64,000 bases of DNA from Maylandia zebra (Eukaryota; Chordata; Actinopteri; Cichliformes; Cichlidae), in the NCBI RefSeq assembly GCF_041146795.1, contig NC_135173.1, forward strand, positions 55,790,865 through 55,854,864. Reading direction: 5' to 3'. The notes under the pieces are model-generated. The model saw only the letters and a program-made list of their open reading frames with translations, ran no database searches and was not told the origin of the DNA. Position numbers and translations under genes: made by a program. Below, in pieces: positions 22,596 through 55,725 of the stretch. Each line of letters begins with the position of its first letter. Within the stretch, counting starts at the first letter, position 1.

Positions 22596-25500
22596 TCAGT
22601 GGCCTTGGCTGGCCTTGTCAAACAGAGCCTCCAGCTGCTCCTTGGAGGTAGCCTCCTTTTGCTGCATCAGGTCAGCGTGGCCTTTGGTGACTCCCCAGCT
22701 ATCAGGTGTGGACATGGAGGGGCAGAAGGGGCGGCCAGAGGCGGGCTTCAGCTTCTCCCAGTAGTCACGGCGGGCCCTAAAAAGAGAAATGGCAAGGTGT
22801 CCTGAAAACAAAACAGTGGCAATAATCTTGAGGTGCTTTGAGAAAACTGAAATAACATCTACCTAGCTCTAACCCAAGGCTTGGTGTGCAATGACAGGCC
22901 ACTACCCCAGCTGCCATGCTTCTCAGATCCAGCAGGAAGACAACCTCGCTCAGCTTCCAGCTCCTCAGCCAAGGCACGGATGTGATACGGTTCAAATCCG
23001 CAGCAGCCTCCAATGTAGCGAATCCCAGCATTATATGCTTCCCGGGCATATTTATGCATGTCCATTCTGGTCAGGATCCTTGGCTCCAGACCTGTTGGAA
23101 GAGGAGTTTATTTTTGAGGATTTCTTAAAAAAATGTTTTTATGTGGATTGAGAATTTTTAATTTTTTAAAACATTTTTTTTTTAAAAAGTAGGGTAATGA
23201 CCAAACGGGAATTCCGGCAGGTCGATGAATCCCTGGCAGCCGCAGTCCGGAGTATGAAAGGCCAGTGGCTGGGACATGTAGTGAGCCTTCAGCCCAGCCT
23301 TCTCCACACCCTCCTTCATCAGTTTCACAGTCTTCACACAAGTCTCTGGGTCAAAGTGGCAGTTAATGCCAACAATATCAGCACCTACAGAGAAGATGTG
23401 CAGAACAGATCAGAACTGAGGCAATAAATTGTTGAGATTGTGGAAAATTCTTGTAAGAAATGGTAGCAATCCATGTTGGTTTCAGCTCAATTCTGGATGT
23501 ATCAGTGCACATGGCTGATTACCTCAGCATCTGTTCATACCACCACTGGATGGCAGCAAAAATCTGATCTACACAGTGGCTTTAACAAGAAATCTAATGA
23601 CTGAACATTAACACAGACTAAGACTTCAAATGAATACAAACTGCATGCATCGAGTTTAAGATGTCAGGTCCATACCACTAACATGCTAAAAATGCTTTCT
23701 TGGTGTATTTGGAGATTGTGACAAATGAAGTTTTGGACCACAAAAACACCAGAAGTCAAGATATTTTGAAACGTAGACACTTTGCAGACCTTGCAAGTCT
23801 TGATTTTTTTTTTCCCCACATAACAAAACGAGATGTCCAAACACCCACATTTAGTTTTGCAGTGCTGTTGCGTAATAATATGCGCATTTGTATGACATAC
23901 CCATGGTAGGCCTGATTGCATTGCTAGACTATATGCCATATGACATAGGACCCGAGCACTTCCCAAACCAACTAAAATTAATCTTCTGGAAATGTGTAGA
24001 TCAGCTAAATGTGAGCAAAAGATTGTCAGCATCTGATGTAGGAAACAAGAAAGATTGGCGCAAAGCTTCCACATGTGCCAATGGGAAAATTATACTGAAT
24101 CCCACATGTCAGCTGAAGATAGCAGGTCCAAAAACAAGCTTGAGCGTAATGTAGCACTAAAACAGGGTGAACAGTTTCCCAGGAGGGTAAACAAGTGCAA
24201 TGGATAATATTAATTACAGACCCACTGTGTCCCTCCAGTGTGCAGCATGCACTACACCCTGACTGGTCCAGCTACACAGAACAAGACCAGTTCATTTTAA
24301 ACTGCTTGACCTGAATTTACCATAGTGTGACAAAAAAAGCAGCTGTGAGGAGAGGTGCACTTAGCTCTGAATACGACATTGAAGCCCCATTAAGATACTG
24401 AATACACTGTATGTTGTCCACATGGTTCACCGTACCAGGAGGTGTGCGGACCACAAATGTGGGTTCTTACCAGACAGGGAGAGGGGAATGAAAGATGCTA
24501 TAGAGTTTCATTACAGGAAACAACTTTAAGCACACAGGCTTTCTTTACAGAAGACGAATCGTAATACTCTAGGCCGAGTTAGCAGGAGAAGTCTGGAGTA
24601 CGAACAAACCAGCCTTAAGTTCATAAGAGACATTTCAACATAGTTCATAGTTATTCATAGGCAGAACTGTGTGCAGCTGTTTGAGCTGATAATGAATTTG
24701 AAGTCTGCTTTTATCAGACCTGATCCAAGAGCTTCAATGACATGCAACAGGGTTCGCATCCTTTAGACAACAAGACATTCTGCAATTGTGACCACTGATG
24801 TGTGCATCCATTGCTCTGTAGTTACATTACCAAAACATTAGTTCTCAGGTAGTTTCTCTAAACTCTGCTGAGTTTCTTCATATACGTCAAACAATGGCGC
24901 CAAAATTAAATAATATTGTTGATTAAACATTTTTTTAAAGTCAACTTTTCTTAAATTCCTGCTACTCAACGTGCGGGAAATTGTCGTACCAGCTTTAACA
25001 AGTCTGACTGCACAGTCTCCAGGGCTGACGCCGTTCAGGTCCCCTTCAGGTCCAATGCACAGAGTCGCAGCGACTGGCTTACCGGAAGCCTTCAAAACCT
25101 GGACTGCCCACTCAGCCTCTTCCACGTGCTCAAAGTACTGCAAGGAAGCACAAAACGTAAAGACTGCTGAATTACTAAAACAGTTTAAAGCTGCTGTGGG
25201 AGCTCTTTGGGACCCCTCAACCTGAATTCAACATACCGGTCCATAAAGGCGTACAGTCATGAGTACAGTACAGAGTCATGAGAAACACATTCAAATACAT
25301 TTTTTTGCAGGATACACTTATCTCAGTTACTTGTGCTATTTAAGCAAACAGAAGGGCCGTGTCTGCAACCAAGGGAGGTGACTTTGCTACTCACTGAGAC
25401 GACTTTCTTTCTCAAGTCTAAGTGGAAAAAATATATAAAGTGGTCATTAGTAAACCTTGGCTCCAGCATTTAGATACTGAAATGTGAGCAGTTATACAAT

Positions 25501-26724
25501 GACATGGTGTAACACCCCCTCCAGACTTCAGAGTTCAGCACCTTACGAGAGGGGAATTACATGAATATATAGACATAAAATATATAAATGCATGAATAAA
25601 TGCATTTCTAATTGCAAAAATGCCCAAGCTGAAAATGATTCATTATTAATAAAGTCATTCAGAGACAGGAGAAGAGATTATATTCTAACCTGCTGCAATG
25701 GTTTTGTTAACTTTGCTTTACTCCCAAATCTGCACTGAGACAGTTCTAGTTCAGGGACATCTCTTTAAATGTTGACCTAAGTGATCTCTTATCAAAAGTT
25801 GCTTTAAGTTTCCAGAAGGAAATGTTTAAGTTCACGGCATACCTCTGCAATCAAGAAGTCGACATTTTTCTGGACAAAGACATCGATCTGTTTCATGAAG
25901 ATGGCCTTGACCTCCTCCTCGGTCTTGCCGCTGAGGTATGCCGGGGTCTGAGAGACTCCACCTGCCACCAGAGCGTCACCCTCATTGGCCACCTCTCTGG
26001 CCAGGTCACAAGCTGCTTCGTTTATTTGGCGTCCCTGTGGATGAAAGGAAATATTTTTTAAAACCACTTATAAATCAGTTCAACTTTCATGTTTTGAGTC
26101 CGTTTAAACCCCTCTGCATGCTTGATGAGAGCTCAGAGCAGCTGCACATGAAAACAAACTCACGGTGAAGCTCAGAGTCTGGCCCCTGTTCTCTAGTTTG
26201 TCATCGCTTGCGTAGAAAGTGAACGTCTGCATGACATTGGAACCAGCTCTCAGGAACTCTCTGTGCAGCTGCCGCACTGCAAACACAACACCCCCCATTC
26301 AGCACTCACAAAACTGGAACTTCAACATTTAAGCTTTAAATGGAGAGCAAGCAGAGTCCTACCCGCTTCGGGGTGCTCGGCAGCAGCTTCAGGTGTCCAC
26401 GGCCCGGCTTTTACATAACCTCTCTTCTCGAGCGCGAAGACAAAGCCTCCGTCCCCAATAACGACCTCTCCTGCATCCAGGCGCTTCAAAATGTTCTGCC
26501 GTGAAGTTAACACGCAAATCAAATCAAAACAACACACAGAGCTGCACAACACCCATTTCATTGCATGAAGCGCGGACAAGCTGACTCAAGTTCAGAGCGC
26601 CCTTTACATTTTTTAATCATGCAACATGACGAGAAACATAATAAACAAAAACAAAATACAACGTGTGCATTATCCAGGACTGATCGGAGTGCACGCCTAC
26701 CTTCTTTTCTCCCGCTGGTGCCAT
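22596..26724 (-). CDS. bhmt: Betaine-homocysteine S-methyltransferase (BHMT), complete, 8 exons
   Basis: A cytosolic zinc enzyme that moves a methyl group from betaine to homocysteine, giving dimethylglycine and methionine. Exons, 5' to 3' on the minus strand: 26701-26724, 26363-26495, 26164-26276, 25843-26034, 24990-25137, 23202-23384, 22863-23091, 22596-22776. All junctions are GT-AG and phases agree. They total 1,203 nt, or 400 aa (mammalian BHMT about 406). Residues 15-25 read [11 protein letters not shown], the family N-terminal motif. The zinc ligands are visible: C212 in GINCHFDP and C294/C295 in [12 protein letters not shown], at the same spacing as the mammalian cysteines. The C-terminus has [17 protein letters not shown]. 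Exon 1 encodes only eight residues; its ATG at 26724 is chosen because it joins in frame. No lesion is seen. BHMT rather than BHMT2 is likely from length and C-terminal extension. The product feeds the neighbouring dmgdh. Confidence 0.96.
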
Positions 26725-26810
26725 GATTACTGTAGCAGTGACCGCCTCACACTTCTCAGCAGCAGAGTCTTGAGTTTGGAAAAGGCTCGCTTACGGCACC
26801 CACGCTGCAT

Positions 26811-26818
26811 TTATAATC
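26811..26818 (-). promoter_or_regulatory. bhmt: Candidate bhmt TATA box
   Basis: On the minus strand the sequence reads GGATTATAAATGCAGC about 90 nt upstream of the bhmt start codon. A TATA-directed start about 30 nt downstream would leave a 5' UTR near 60 nt. This is consistent with a strongly liver-expressed gene, but it is unproven. Confidence 0.4.
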
Positions 26819-27228
26819 CAAGATGGGTGTGTCGCTCCTGATGTCATCCGAATACCACCTCCCTCTTCCACTTCTGATCTTGTTGTTGTTGGTGACGGCG
26901 CAGAATCCGTAAAATCTCGGCTCTGTGGAGAGGCGTTGTTTGATCACTTTTGCGGAATAAAAGTACAGCATCTAACCTTTATAGGAAGTTTGAAACCATT
27001 ACCTATAAAAAACAAAAAAACAAAAACCGTTTTCTAAAATGATTTTTCGCAGTGTTTGTGTAAGGACAGGTCAGGTAAGTGAACACACAGGGTCAGACAG
27101 CACTGCCTAATTTTTGTGTTTGTAGGTCAGTTATGCCTAAGAAAGAGCTGAATGAATTGTGTGTGTATGCTCACTGATGATGTTATGTCAATGGCAACTG
27201 GGAAAACAATTATGTGGTCACAAGGGAG

Positions 27229-27672
27229 TCACCAAGGGGGGCCATGGGTGGCACTGCCCATCCCCCAAAATTTGCTGGCCCCTCCAGTGGCCTCCCCTGG
27301 CAAGGCTGTCCTATTTTGGTAATGATTCTAATAAACATGAGCACAAGAGAGAGGAAGACACCCCACAACGAGTTGAATGACATTAATTTGTTATTTATTC
27401 CTGCTTAAAACAGATTGTTATGGATTTCAAAATCTTATTAGATTTGTAATATGTACATGTTTTCAGTGATATCATCTTTGATAGCAGAAAATTAACTAGG
27501 CATATAATTCTTTTCTTTCTCCCTTTTTTTTTTTGCCATATTTTTCAAGTAGCCTATATTTGACAACATCATAATAAGACTGGAAATTCTGTTTTTGGTT
27601 TGCCACCCTAATATTTTTAGTGGCCCCCATACGGCCACCCCTATGTAAAAATTCTGGAGGCACCCCTGGTGA
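27229..27672. mobile_element. MITE-like element with TCACC...GGTGA ends
   Basis: The left end TCACCAAGGGGGGCCATGGG and the right end (reverse complement TCACCAGGGGTGCCTCCAG) are inverted and similar over the first ~15 bp. Both are followed by GGTGGC/GGGGCC-type subterminal words. The 444-bp interior has no transposase. Superfamily is undetermined. Confidence 0.5.
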
Positions 27673-28054
27673 TTACACCTTACAAACCAGTAAGGTGTAG
27701 GTTGTTTGGGTGTGACAGGGCTGAATATAGACAACAGTGATGTAAACTGGGGTCAGATCCTCAGGTTCAGGTCTTTGGCTCAAGTCTTCATTCGCCACAC
27801 AACTGCCATGGTAACTGAGACCCTGTTCACCCAGCATGCCATGTTTTTAGGGTCCTACACAGTTTTCTGTACTTGAATATGCAGTATTATATGAAAAGTC
27901 TAACTGTTTAGCAAAGTAATGAAAGAAGTATTTAAATCATTTACCTATGTAAAATAAGCAATACTCACATATTCACAGCAACCATCACCTAAAGGTGTTT
28001 ATACTGCAAAGCACAGACCCTACATTATTTGTGAGAAAAATGCCAACAGCCAGA

Positions 28055-28125
28055 TTCCCCATGAGCAAGTGCTTGGAGATGGTGGGAGAGAAAAACTCAA
28101 TTTTAACAAGAAGAGACATACAGAA
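28055..28125. repeat. Dispersed fish repeat fragment, copy 1
   Basis: CCCCATGAGCAAGTGCTTGG followed by GAGAGAAAAACTCAATTTTAAC is a degenerate copy of a repeat found again at 36880-36985 and, inverted, at 56880-57070. Confidence 0.6.
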
Positions 28126-30599
28126 GAAATGCTCAGGGCATCACAGTGGAAGTAAAGTAGCAGTCTTGAGCATGTGGCAGCATGATTAAGGGATAGTTCA
28201 GGGTCACATGACCCAGCCCTAATGAGAAACGATAAAACAATAAAGTTTCATTCCAGTAAAATAAACTTGTGGACAAATGATGGAAAAATAGATCCACATA
28301 TATCTGGGAATTTTTGAAATTGGAAAATATTGTTCTGTAAAGACAGAGTTAACTGATATTAGGCCGTAAATGACCAAAGAGATGATACCATATGTGGGGG
28401 GTGTAAGCTGGGTGGGGCTACTGCTCAGCTGCAGGAGGAGAGGTGGAGCAGTTGATTAAGGGACCAGAGAGGTTCAAGAACAATAGAGCAAATGTCTGTA
28501 AAAGCAAGAAATTACTGTTCCATCAATATAAAGAAAAACAGTAAATTGAGGATATGGATCAGTTACCAAAGTTTCGGTACAGGTCTGCTATTTCATGGTG
28601 ATTTCTAGCCCTGGTTGCTATGGGTCTGATGTTGCCTGAGGAGTTTTATCTGTGTATGTTTGCATGTAGTAGAGTGGAGCCATCATTCCAGATCCAAAAA
28701 AACAAAACAAAAAAAACAATGGGAGGCAGCAACTCAAAGGCTTTGTCACATTGACAACACTAAAATCTATATGAATCTCTTCAGTCATTCAGCAGAATGA
28801 CGTGTAATTGCTGTGCAGTGTGTGTTGTTTGGCAATTAGTTGCTAAATTTAAGAGCACCCTCACTGAAAAGTTGACAAAACCTCAAATCACAGGAAGAAA
28901 AAGAAAATGTCAGGCGCTACCACTGCCTTGGGCTTTCCATTATTGCCTTTACAAAAGAATCTGACCATAAAATAAACCCACCAGACATGGAGTTGGAGAC
29001 TGAGACGGTATTCTCCTGGAGACAATTCTCTGGGTTTCTCAAGCCTTTAATTAACTGCCCTGTGCTCTTCAAATACCTGGTCTTCTATCTTGTCTCACTT
29101 TCCCATGCTACATTTATGCCACTGATCCCACATGCCTAGCTTATCTGATTGGCTTGTCGAGAGGAGTTGCCTGAGACTGAGACTCAACAGTGTGGGAGGC
29201 ACAACCAGAGGCCTGCTTCTCTCTTACCTTAACTCAGGAGATGCAGAAAGTATTTGGCTAACCTTTCTATGAAAAACATGTGACTAAACTCCATCTCACT
29301 CTCTGCCAGGGCAAAATTAGTGGCTGAAATGACAAAGTCTTCAAAGCCAACTATATGATTGACTGCTGCTTGTTTCCTTGCCTTACCCATACTCCCCTCA
29401 GTGAATCAGAATCTTGGTCAATCACATCTTCATCTTTCATGGGATTCCATCATATTCTGTCTCTATAAAATGCATCTTTCATCTCATAAGTCTGGAAGAC
29501 GTTGCATTTAGCCCTATGAGCCTCATACTGTACGTTCTCTGTTCTGGTTACCATCCTCATTCCTAAAGCTAACCAGGAGATGAGGACTGCCCTCTGACAA
29601 TCCTTCCACCTGGAGTTCTCAGCTGCCCTGCCAATCTAATGTCTCCTTAAGTATTTCTCCTTTTTTGTCCTTTCTTGGCTATCAATCTCCCTCTACAGGG
29701 GTAAGAATTAGCTGTTGTATCAGCTAAACCTGCAGACATACACGAGCACAGGAAATGAGCCTGCACTGCCCCCCTCATCTCCTCAAGATCCAGAATCAAG
29801 CTAACTGCTGTTATATGCCTGTCCCCAGTTACAGACCAAAAGGTGCACATTCAAAAAGGACCAAAAGAGACAATCAGTGCTCTCTTAGTTGTCCTTGTAT
29901 TTTTTTTTATGTTCTTTAGGTCCTGTGATATGAAATCTGAGTTGTCCCTTGGAATTCACCCCAACAATTCCCACATCCGTGTAGTTTGTGTGTCCTTGTG
30001 AAGCAGAGCCACAGGAGGTGGACAGGAGGTGGCGGAGGCCATCAGCTTCTGCTGGGCTGCAACTTCTGCAGCCACAGCCATAAGTCTCTACCTCAGCAGA
30101 CTGCCAGATTGTGTTTTACCACACTAATATCTTTTTTATTTATTCCTACTCATCAGCTCTTCTCTCTGAGCTCTGCTGCCCAGCCTTTCCTGCCTGATTA
30201 TACTCTCTCCCCTGCCTGCAAAGTTTAAAAGAAAGAGATGAAATTATTACTTTTTTATATGTAAACAAAAGGCAACACATTTATTTAGTCACAAGCAAAA
30301 CCAAAACTGCACAAATATTTTAGGTTAGTCTAGATCTCCATGGCACTCCTCTGGCAAACCAGCCCAGACTAACACAAGAGTCAACTAGGCCAAACAACCA
30401 GTGGAATGTTAATTCTGAGGGCGGCAGAGCAGACTTGTCATTATGAACTGAAGACAAAGCACACACAGGGAGAAATATATTTATATAATTTTCACTGTGT
30501 ACAGATTACCATATAACATTTATTAAACACAAAAATTGCATGGATATGAAATCTGACTACATATTTACTCAATATATACAACTCAGGCACAGTCGGGGC

Positions 30600-31260
30600 C
30601 ACAAGCCAGGTACTCCTAATGCCGATCCCTAGATCGGATAAATGGAGAGGGTTGCATCAGGAAGTGCATCCATCGTAACTAAAACATGTGGATCGCCATT
30701 AATGAGATTTCCATACTGGAAAATGTGTTAGAGGGCACCAAGAGAGAAGGACAGACAGGAGTATGATGGTGAGAGCAAAGATTTTAAATCTAGGGACTTT
30801 GACTGGCTGATATGGAGAATTTTGGTAAAGATGTATCACAGATATATCGTGTGTGCAGGAGACCAGATGAAAGAGAAGCAAGGCTGTGAAGCAAGGCTGT
30901 GAGCACTGGAGGTGGATTCAACCTGTTATGTTGATGGGAAGGCAAGTGGAGTAGGGGTAGTCTTGAAGGAAGATATGTGAAGATTGTTGTAAAGGTGAAG
31001 AGAGCCTGGAAGTCAAAGGTGTGAGGTTGAACACTGTCTGCCTTGGTGTATGCCCCAAAGTTGGATGTTAGTTAGAAGTGAAAGAATTATGAAGTAAGTT
31101 GAATTAAGTGGTAGAGAGTGTCGCCATTAAGGAAGAGATTGGCAAAGCAGACTTAAATGGATATGTAGGTGAAGGGAACAGAAGTGATGAGGAGGTAGTG
31201 TTAAGGAGAAGATAAGAAATGTAGATGGTGGTGGGTTTTGCAAAAAGAATGTGCAGCACA
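30600..31260 (+). mobile_element. Degraded RTE-like LINE fragment (endonuclease region)
   Basis: Translated pieces such as GVGVVLKED near 30,945, KVKRAWKSKV near 30,990 and SALVYAPKLD near 31,035, with a phrase resembling 'GKADLNGHVGEG' near 31,145-31,180, correspond in order to the endonuclease domain of RTE-type non-LTR elements. Many stops and shifts are present. A GATCCCTAGATCGGATAAATG-type tail lies just upstream (30,625), perhaps from a neighbouring SINE. Confidence 0.5.
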
Positions 31261-32557
31261 TTATAGTCCAAACAGAAGCTGGCAGCCTATACACTGCTAC
31301 AGTTTTATCTTCAGCACCATGTGTGGTGATGCCCAAAACCTGTCTTTATCAGACACAACGCAGTAAATTTTTAACTGATCAAGTCCTGTTTCTAGTCCAT
31401 GTTTGAGTTAATAATTAGTCCAGCAACAGCGGTGCTGTTCCTTTGTTGTTGTTATTTTGCAAGTGTTTGTGTAAAGTTATATATTTTTCCACTGCATGCG
31501 TTTGCGTAGACTCTGGCTTTTCTTTTTTGTGAGCTTAGCTATTACATGCACAACATGAATCAGTACTGTAGTGAATATCCTTTCTTCATTTCTGTGTTCA
31601 TATAAAGCAGTTATCAGCACCCAGTTCAAACCTGCTGCAGCTGTCCCGCTTGGGTTACAGGCTCAAGGGCTACTCAGAGATAAATGCTTCTGAATGGATT
31701 GTTCAAACTGGATCTGACAGACATTTGTGAGTCGATTCTATTGACACAAAAAACCTGGTGATACAAACAACTGGTGCAAGGCTTTCTGTGAAAAACAGTG
31801 TTACTGTACTGCACTATGAATCAACAAGTTATGCACATTTTGGTATGTTTTATATCTCCCTAGAATCAGCAGCATTATAAGCATAATTTCTGCATGTTAT
31901 GTTTTTGTGGCTTAAAGCGCTGCTGTCATTATGGCAGACCACAGGACTCTGTCACATTAATCACCTTTTCTGCAGAGCTTATGTAACCTCTGCAAACCTA
32001 AAGTGATTCCTGTTGTCTTCCTGTTCATAAAATAAACACATGGCACTGCTACATTTTTTTTAGATGTTGCTGAAAAAAACTGATCAAATGCTCACAATTT
32101 TTTTTTAAGTGCCATTAGTTTTTGTGCTAAAACGACATCCCTGTATAGATATAAAAACAGTCCTGCAACGGTTTTAACACCTACAAAAAAAACTCAGTGT
32201 GTGTTCAGAAACCAGTTACTGCAAAAACAAATACAGACTCTTACAGAATGTTAATGAGGGTTTTCTCTGACAGCACATTAGTTTAACCCTCAACAAAGTT
32301 TTTCTTCTTTCTTTCTTTCTTTTTTTTAAACCAGCCTAACTGACCTACATTTGAAGTCTCAGCACACAAAGCGTTAACTGCGTTAAACCTTCGTCCTGAC
32401 TTGGTTCGCGAACTGTGGGCGTGCCAAAGCGGCTGTCAGTGCAAAAGTGGGATATTTGTAACTGCACTCGACAGTACAGGGACTCCGAGAGAGGGGGGCT
32501 GGTCATGCTTCGTGGTGCATTGGTAGTTTTTTTAAACATCAGTACTGTTTCTCAGTC

Positions 32558-52523
<19,966 letters not shown>

Positions 52524-52947
52524 ACACAGGCCGTCCTCTCATCAGTTTCCCACCAGTGAATGAAGAACAATCTTACTGTGAACAAGAGTCAGGGTGGTTC
52601 ACATCCTGAGTTGCTTGTGTTCACGTCTGTGGCCAGTTCAGGTCAACTTTATTCCGTTTTCTTACAAGGAACAAGTCTGAAACAGGCGTGCGAAAGCTCA
52701 GCACAGTCTTATAAACTGGGGTGTTCCTGCACCACAGTGTCTTGCATTGTTGACAGAGTAATTTCATTTTTGTAATTTCATGAATGGTTGTCAAATGTTT
52801 ACGCATCAACTGTTGTCTCTCTTATGAAGAAAAACTCATTTTCAGATTGAATGGTGCCCAAATAAGTCTTGACTTTTGTGCTTAAAAAAAGATCAGTGTT
52901 TGCAAAGCTGTACAAAGATTTAACCAAATGTGTTTTCTGTAAGTATA

Positions 52948-52975
52948 ATTAAATGGATGTACATTGATAATTAAA
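52948..52975 (+). terminator. dmgdh: dmgdh polyadenylation signals (two ATTAAA)
   Basis: ATTAAA at 52948-52953 and again at 52970-52975, some 425-450 nt after the stop codon, followed by a GT-rich stretch (CACTGTGTTCCC). Together they mark the probable 3' end of the transcript. Confidence 0.55.
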
Positions 52976-53134
52976 GCACTCACTGTGTTCCCACTCCTTC
53001 CCTCTAACATTTAGTAGTTTACACAGTCAGCCGCGTATACTAACATTGCTTTACTGCATACTTTTAAGTATATAAAAATAAAAGTGCATCATAGTGAAGC
53101 ATGTAAAATAAAATCATAAGTAATAATAGATTTT

Positions 53135-53320
53135 TAAATAGTAGCTCCATAGCAAAGTGGTTTACGCATCTGAACAACAAGTGAAAGACCCCGGGTTTGA
53201 TCTGAGGAAAAGACACTGATACCTTCTGGGTTGGGTCGGGAGAGGCATCCAGTGTAAAAACTGCCAACTCGAACATGTTGTGGTGACCCCTTGTGACAGA
53301 TGAACACCAAAAAGTAGCTT
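53135..53320 (+). mobile_element. tRNA-derived SINE (plus strand)
   Basis: TAGCTCCATAGCAAAGTGGT (decayed A box) is followed by GACCCCGGGTTTGATCTGAG (B box with one change from GGTTCGATC). Then comes the body GAAAAGACACTGATACCTTC and GGGAGAGGCATCCAGTGTAA, and an end at AAAAAGTAGCTTCT. This is a tRNA-like head with an unrelated tail, so it is a SINE rather than a tRNA gene. Confidence 0.7.
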
Positions 53321-54239
53321 CTAATAGATAATTATAGTCCTATACCTGATATAAACTAATGCCAAATAATGGTTGATTTACTGCTAGTTAATAAACACAA
53401 TGCAAATGCAGTACAAATTTTAAACGCAGCAGGAATTGAAAAAACAAAACAAAAAATGGGAATGTAGTTCTACAATCAAATAATCAACATTTAATATATT
53501 TCTACAGTGAAGTGGAACAGAGAAAATATATGAAATATATTTAGAAACCACTTAAAACACACAATTATTTTCAAGTCACAATTATCAGACAGGAACAACT
53601 AATATATACAAATAAATGACCATCCGTTCTCTTCTGCTTTTCCTTTTTCAGGGGGTCGCCAGTCTGTCGCAGGGCTAACACGTAGGAACAGACAACCATT
53701 CTCACTCACATTCACACCTGTGGGAAATTTAGAGTTACTAATTAACCTGACCCACTAACTGTGTTTCTAGTTTCGCTCCCCTGTCTCCTTAGGTCTCATT
53801 CCTCCCAGCTGTGTTCCCCTTCTGTCTCTAATTCCTTGATGACTTCCTCAGTGTATTTAAGCCCAGTGTTTCTTTGTGTCAGTGTTGTGTCGTACCCTCA
53901 GATTGTACCTGTGTGTCTCTGTTCTCAGTATTCATTGTTCAGGACACAAACACAAGACTCACACGGTAAATGTAACTGAAAGTGGCAGCTTTATTGTTGG
54001 AAATTACTGCTATAAATGCAAAACAACTCAAAACTAGAAATAGGAAAACTCAAAGTAAGCCAGGAACCAGGAATTACTTAGAACACGGAGGGAAGAAACA
54101 GCATAGTGAGGATACGATGAGACCACCAACAGAGAGAAACACAGGTCTTAAGCAATGTCAGAAATCTTTCTCTACACAAATTTGTGTGTTTGTATTTTTC
54201 CATGCACACGTTCAAACACAGTCGCTGTAATTCTTTTTG

Positions 54240-54620
54240 TCTGTTTAGCCCCACCACACTGTCTTTGCCCTAATTTTGCCCTAAAATTCAAGTTTCTGGG
54301 TGTGCACATAGACACAGACCTCCAATGGAGCTCTAACACCTCTGCGGTCTTAAAGAAGGCCCAACAGCGTCTCCACTTTCTGAGAATCCTCAGAAAAATG
54401 GACCTGAAGAAGGAGCTGCTGACCGTCTTCTACCGCTGCTCCACTGAAAGTGTGCTGACATATTGCATCGGTGTGTGGTTCTCCAGCTGCACCACAGCAC
54501 ACAGAAAGGCACTCCAGAGGGTCATCAATATGGCCCAAAAAATCACAAATCCAACAACACAAAGCAAAGATGGTTTGGAGTGCATTACACACAACATTGA
54601 ATATGATAGAGTTTAATTTG
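54240..54620 (+). mobile_element. LINE reverse-transcriptase C-terminal fragment
   Basis: Open frame encoding FKFLGVHIDTDLQWSSNTSA, VLKKAQQRLHFLRILRKMD and HRKALQRVINMAQKIT, the thumb/C-terminal part of a jockey/CR1-group non-LTR retrotransposon. It is truncated at both ends and stops 60 bp before the prdm10-like exon. Confidence 0.75.
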
Positions 54621-55074
54621 AGGCTTCATACTAAGTGATGCTGTTGAGCTGACCTCCTCTCCTTCTCTGTTGCTGCAGTGGGTAAGACGTGGACATGTCC
54701 CACATGCAATAAGAAATATCTGACAGAGTACATGCTGCAGAAGCACGTCCACCTGACCCATGAAAAGGTAGAGGCCCAGTCGTGTCGCCTCTGCGGGACA
54801 AAGGTGTCCACTCGCGCTTCTATGAACCGACACCTGCGACGCAAACATCCCGAGGTGAGTGGGGTCAGACCTGAGAGGAAACAACCCATATTACAGCACC
54901 CTAAAGGCAGACTCGACCTGAAATGCTGTCCTTCTCCTATATGCCTACAGGTGGTGTCTGTGAGAATCGACGAGTTTGATGAACTTCAGGAAAATTTGTC
55001 AAAGGATGATTCATCTATCAGCATTGTGCAGGTTAGAATAAAATTCTGGATTTCTGACACCACAGACCAAAAAC

Positions 55075-55725
55075 GATTCATTGTATTTGGTCTAGACCAG
55101 GCCTCCATCCATTGTCTTCAGATGGTCCAAAATGCAGCTGCTCGCCTGCTAACTGGTATCAAACGGAGAGAGCGTATAACCCTAGTTTTAGCTTCTTTAC
55201 ACTGGCTTCCTGTCTCTGACAGGATCCAATTTAAACTTTTACTTTTTGTTTTTAAGTCACTTAATGCCCGAGCGCCTTCTTACCTGTCTGAGCTCCTCTC
55301 TGTTTATGCTCCAGGAAAAACCATGAGGTCTAGCTCAAAATGAATGCTGTCCATCCCACGGACTTGTCTCCAATCTCGTGGTGATAGAGCCTTCTCTGTG
55401 ACAGGTCCCAGACTCTGGAATAGTCTCCCCCTAAATATTAGATCTGCACAAACACTTGAGCAATTGAAATCACTACTAAAGACACATTTTATGCCCTGGC
55501 TTTTAACACACTATGACCCAAGCATTCTGGTCTTATTTTAAATAGTTTTAGTTATTGTTTTAATTCTTTTATTGTCCTATTATTGTTTTATATTGTTATT
55601 ATTGTATTACATTGTTGCTTTTTATTGGCATTTTTATATTGTTAAGGACTTTGTGCAGCATCGGCTGTTTGAAATGTGCTACATAAATAGATTTGACCTT
55701 GACCTTGACCTTTGACCTTATTGAC
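55075..55725 (+). mobile_element. L2-type LINE 3' end inside the prdm10-like fragment
   Basis: [20 protein letters not shown] and [20 protein letters not shown], followed after an in-frame stop by RTCLQSRGDRAFSVTGPRLW and NSLPLNIRSAQTLEQLKSLL, are the classical C-terminus of L2/Maui-type LINEs. The tail is TTGACC repeats (55,692-55,720). It is 5'-truncated and lies in the intron between prdm10-like exons B and C. Confidence 0.88.

Larger units (their letters stand above)
26725..32557. other. Divergent bhmt-dmgdh intergenic region
   Basis: This 5.8 kb separates the two head-to-head start codons and should hold both promoters. It contains a MITE-like element (27229-27672), a short dispersed repeat (28055-28125) and a LINE remnant (30600-31260). 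From 28,130 to 30,590 and from 31,340 to 32,400 I find no gene or transposon. The last 160 bp before dmgdh (near 32,395-32,430) has GC words such as GGGCGTGCC, a possible promoter element. Confidence 0.6.

Noticed and set aside
23664..24154. Overlapping frames of 70-136 codons in bhmt intron 5
   Set aside because: No known domain, no splice support, and bhmt is complete without them.
53135..53320. Possible tRNA gene
   Set aside because: A and B boxes are recognisable but decayed, no cloverleaf closes, and the sequence continues into a SINE body.
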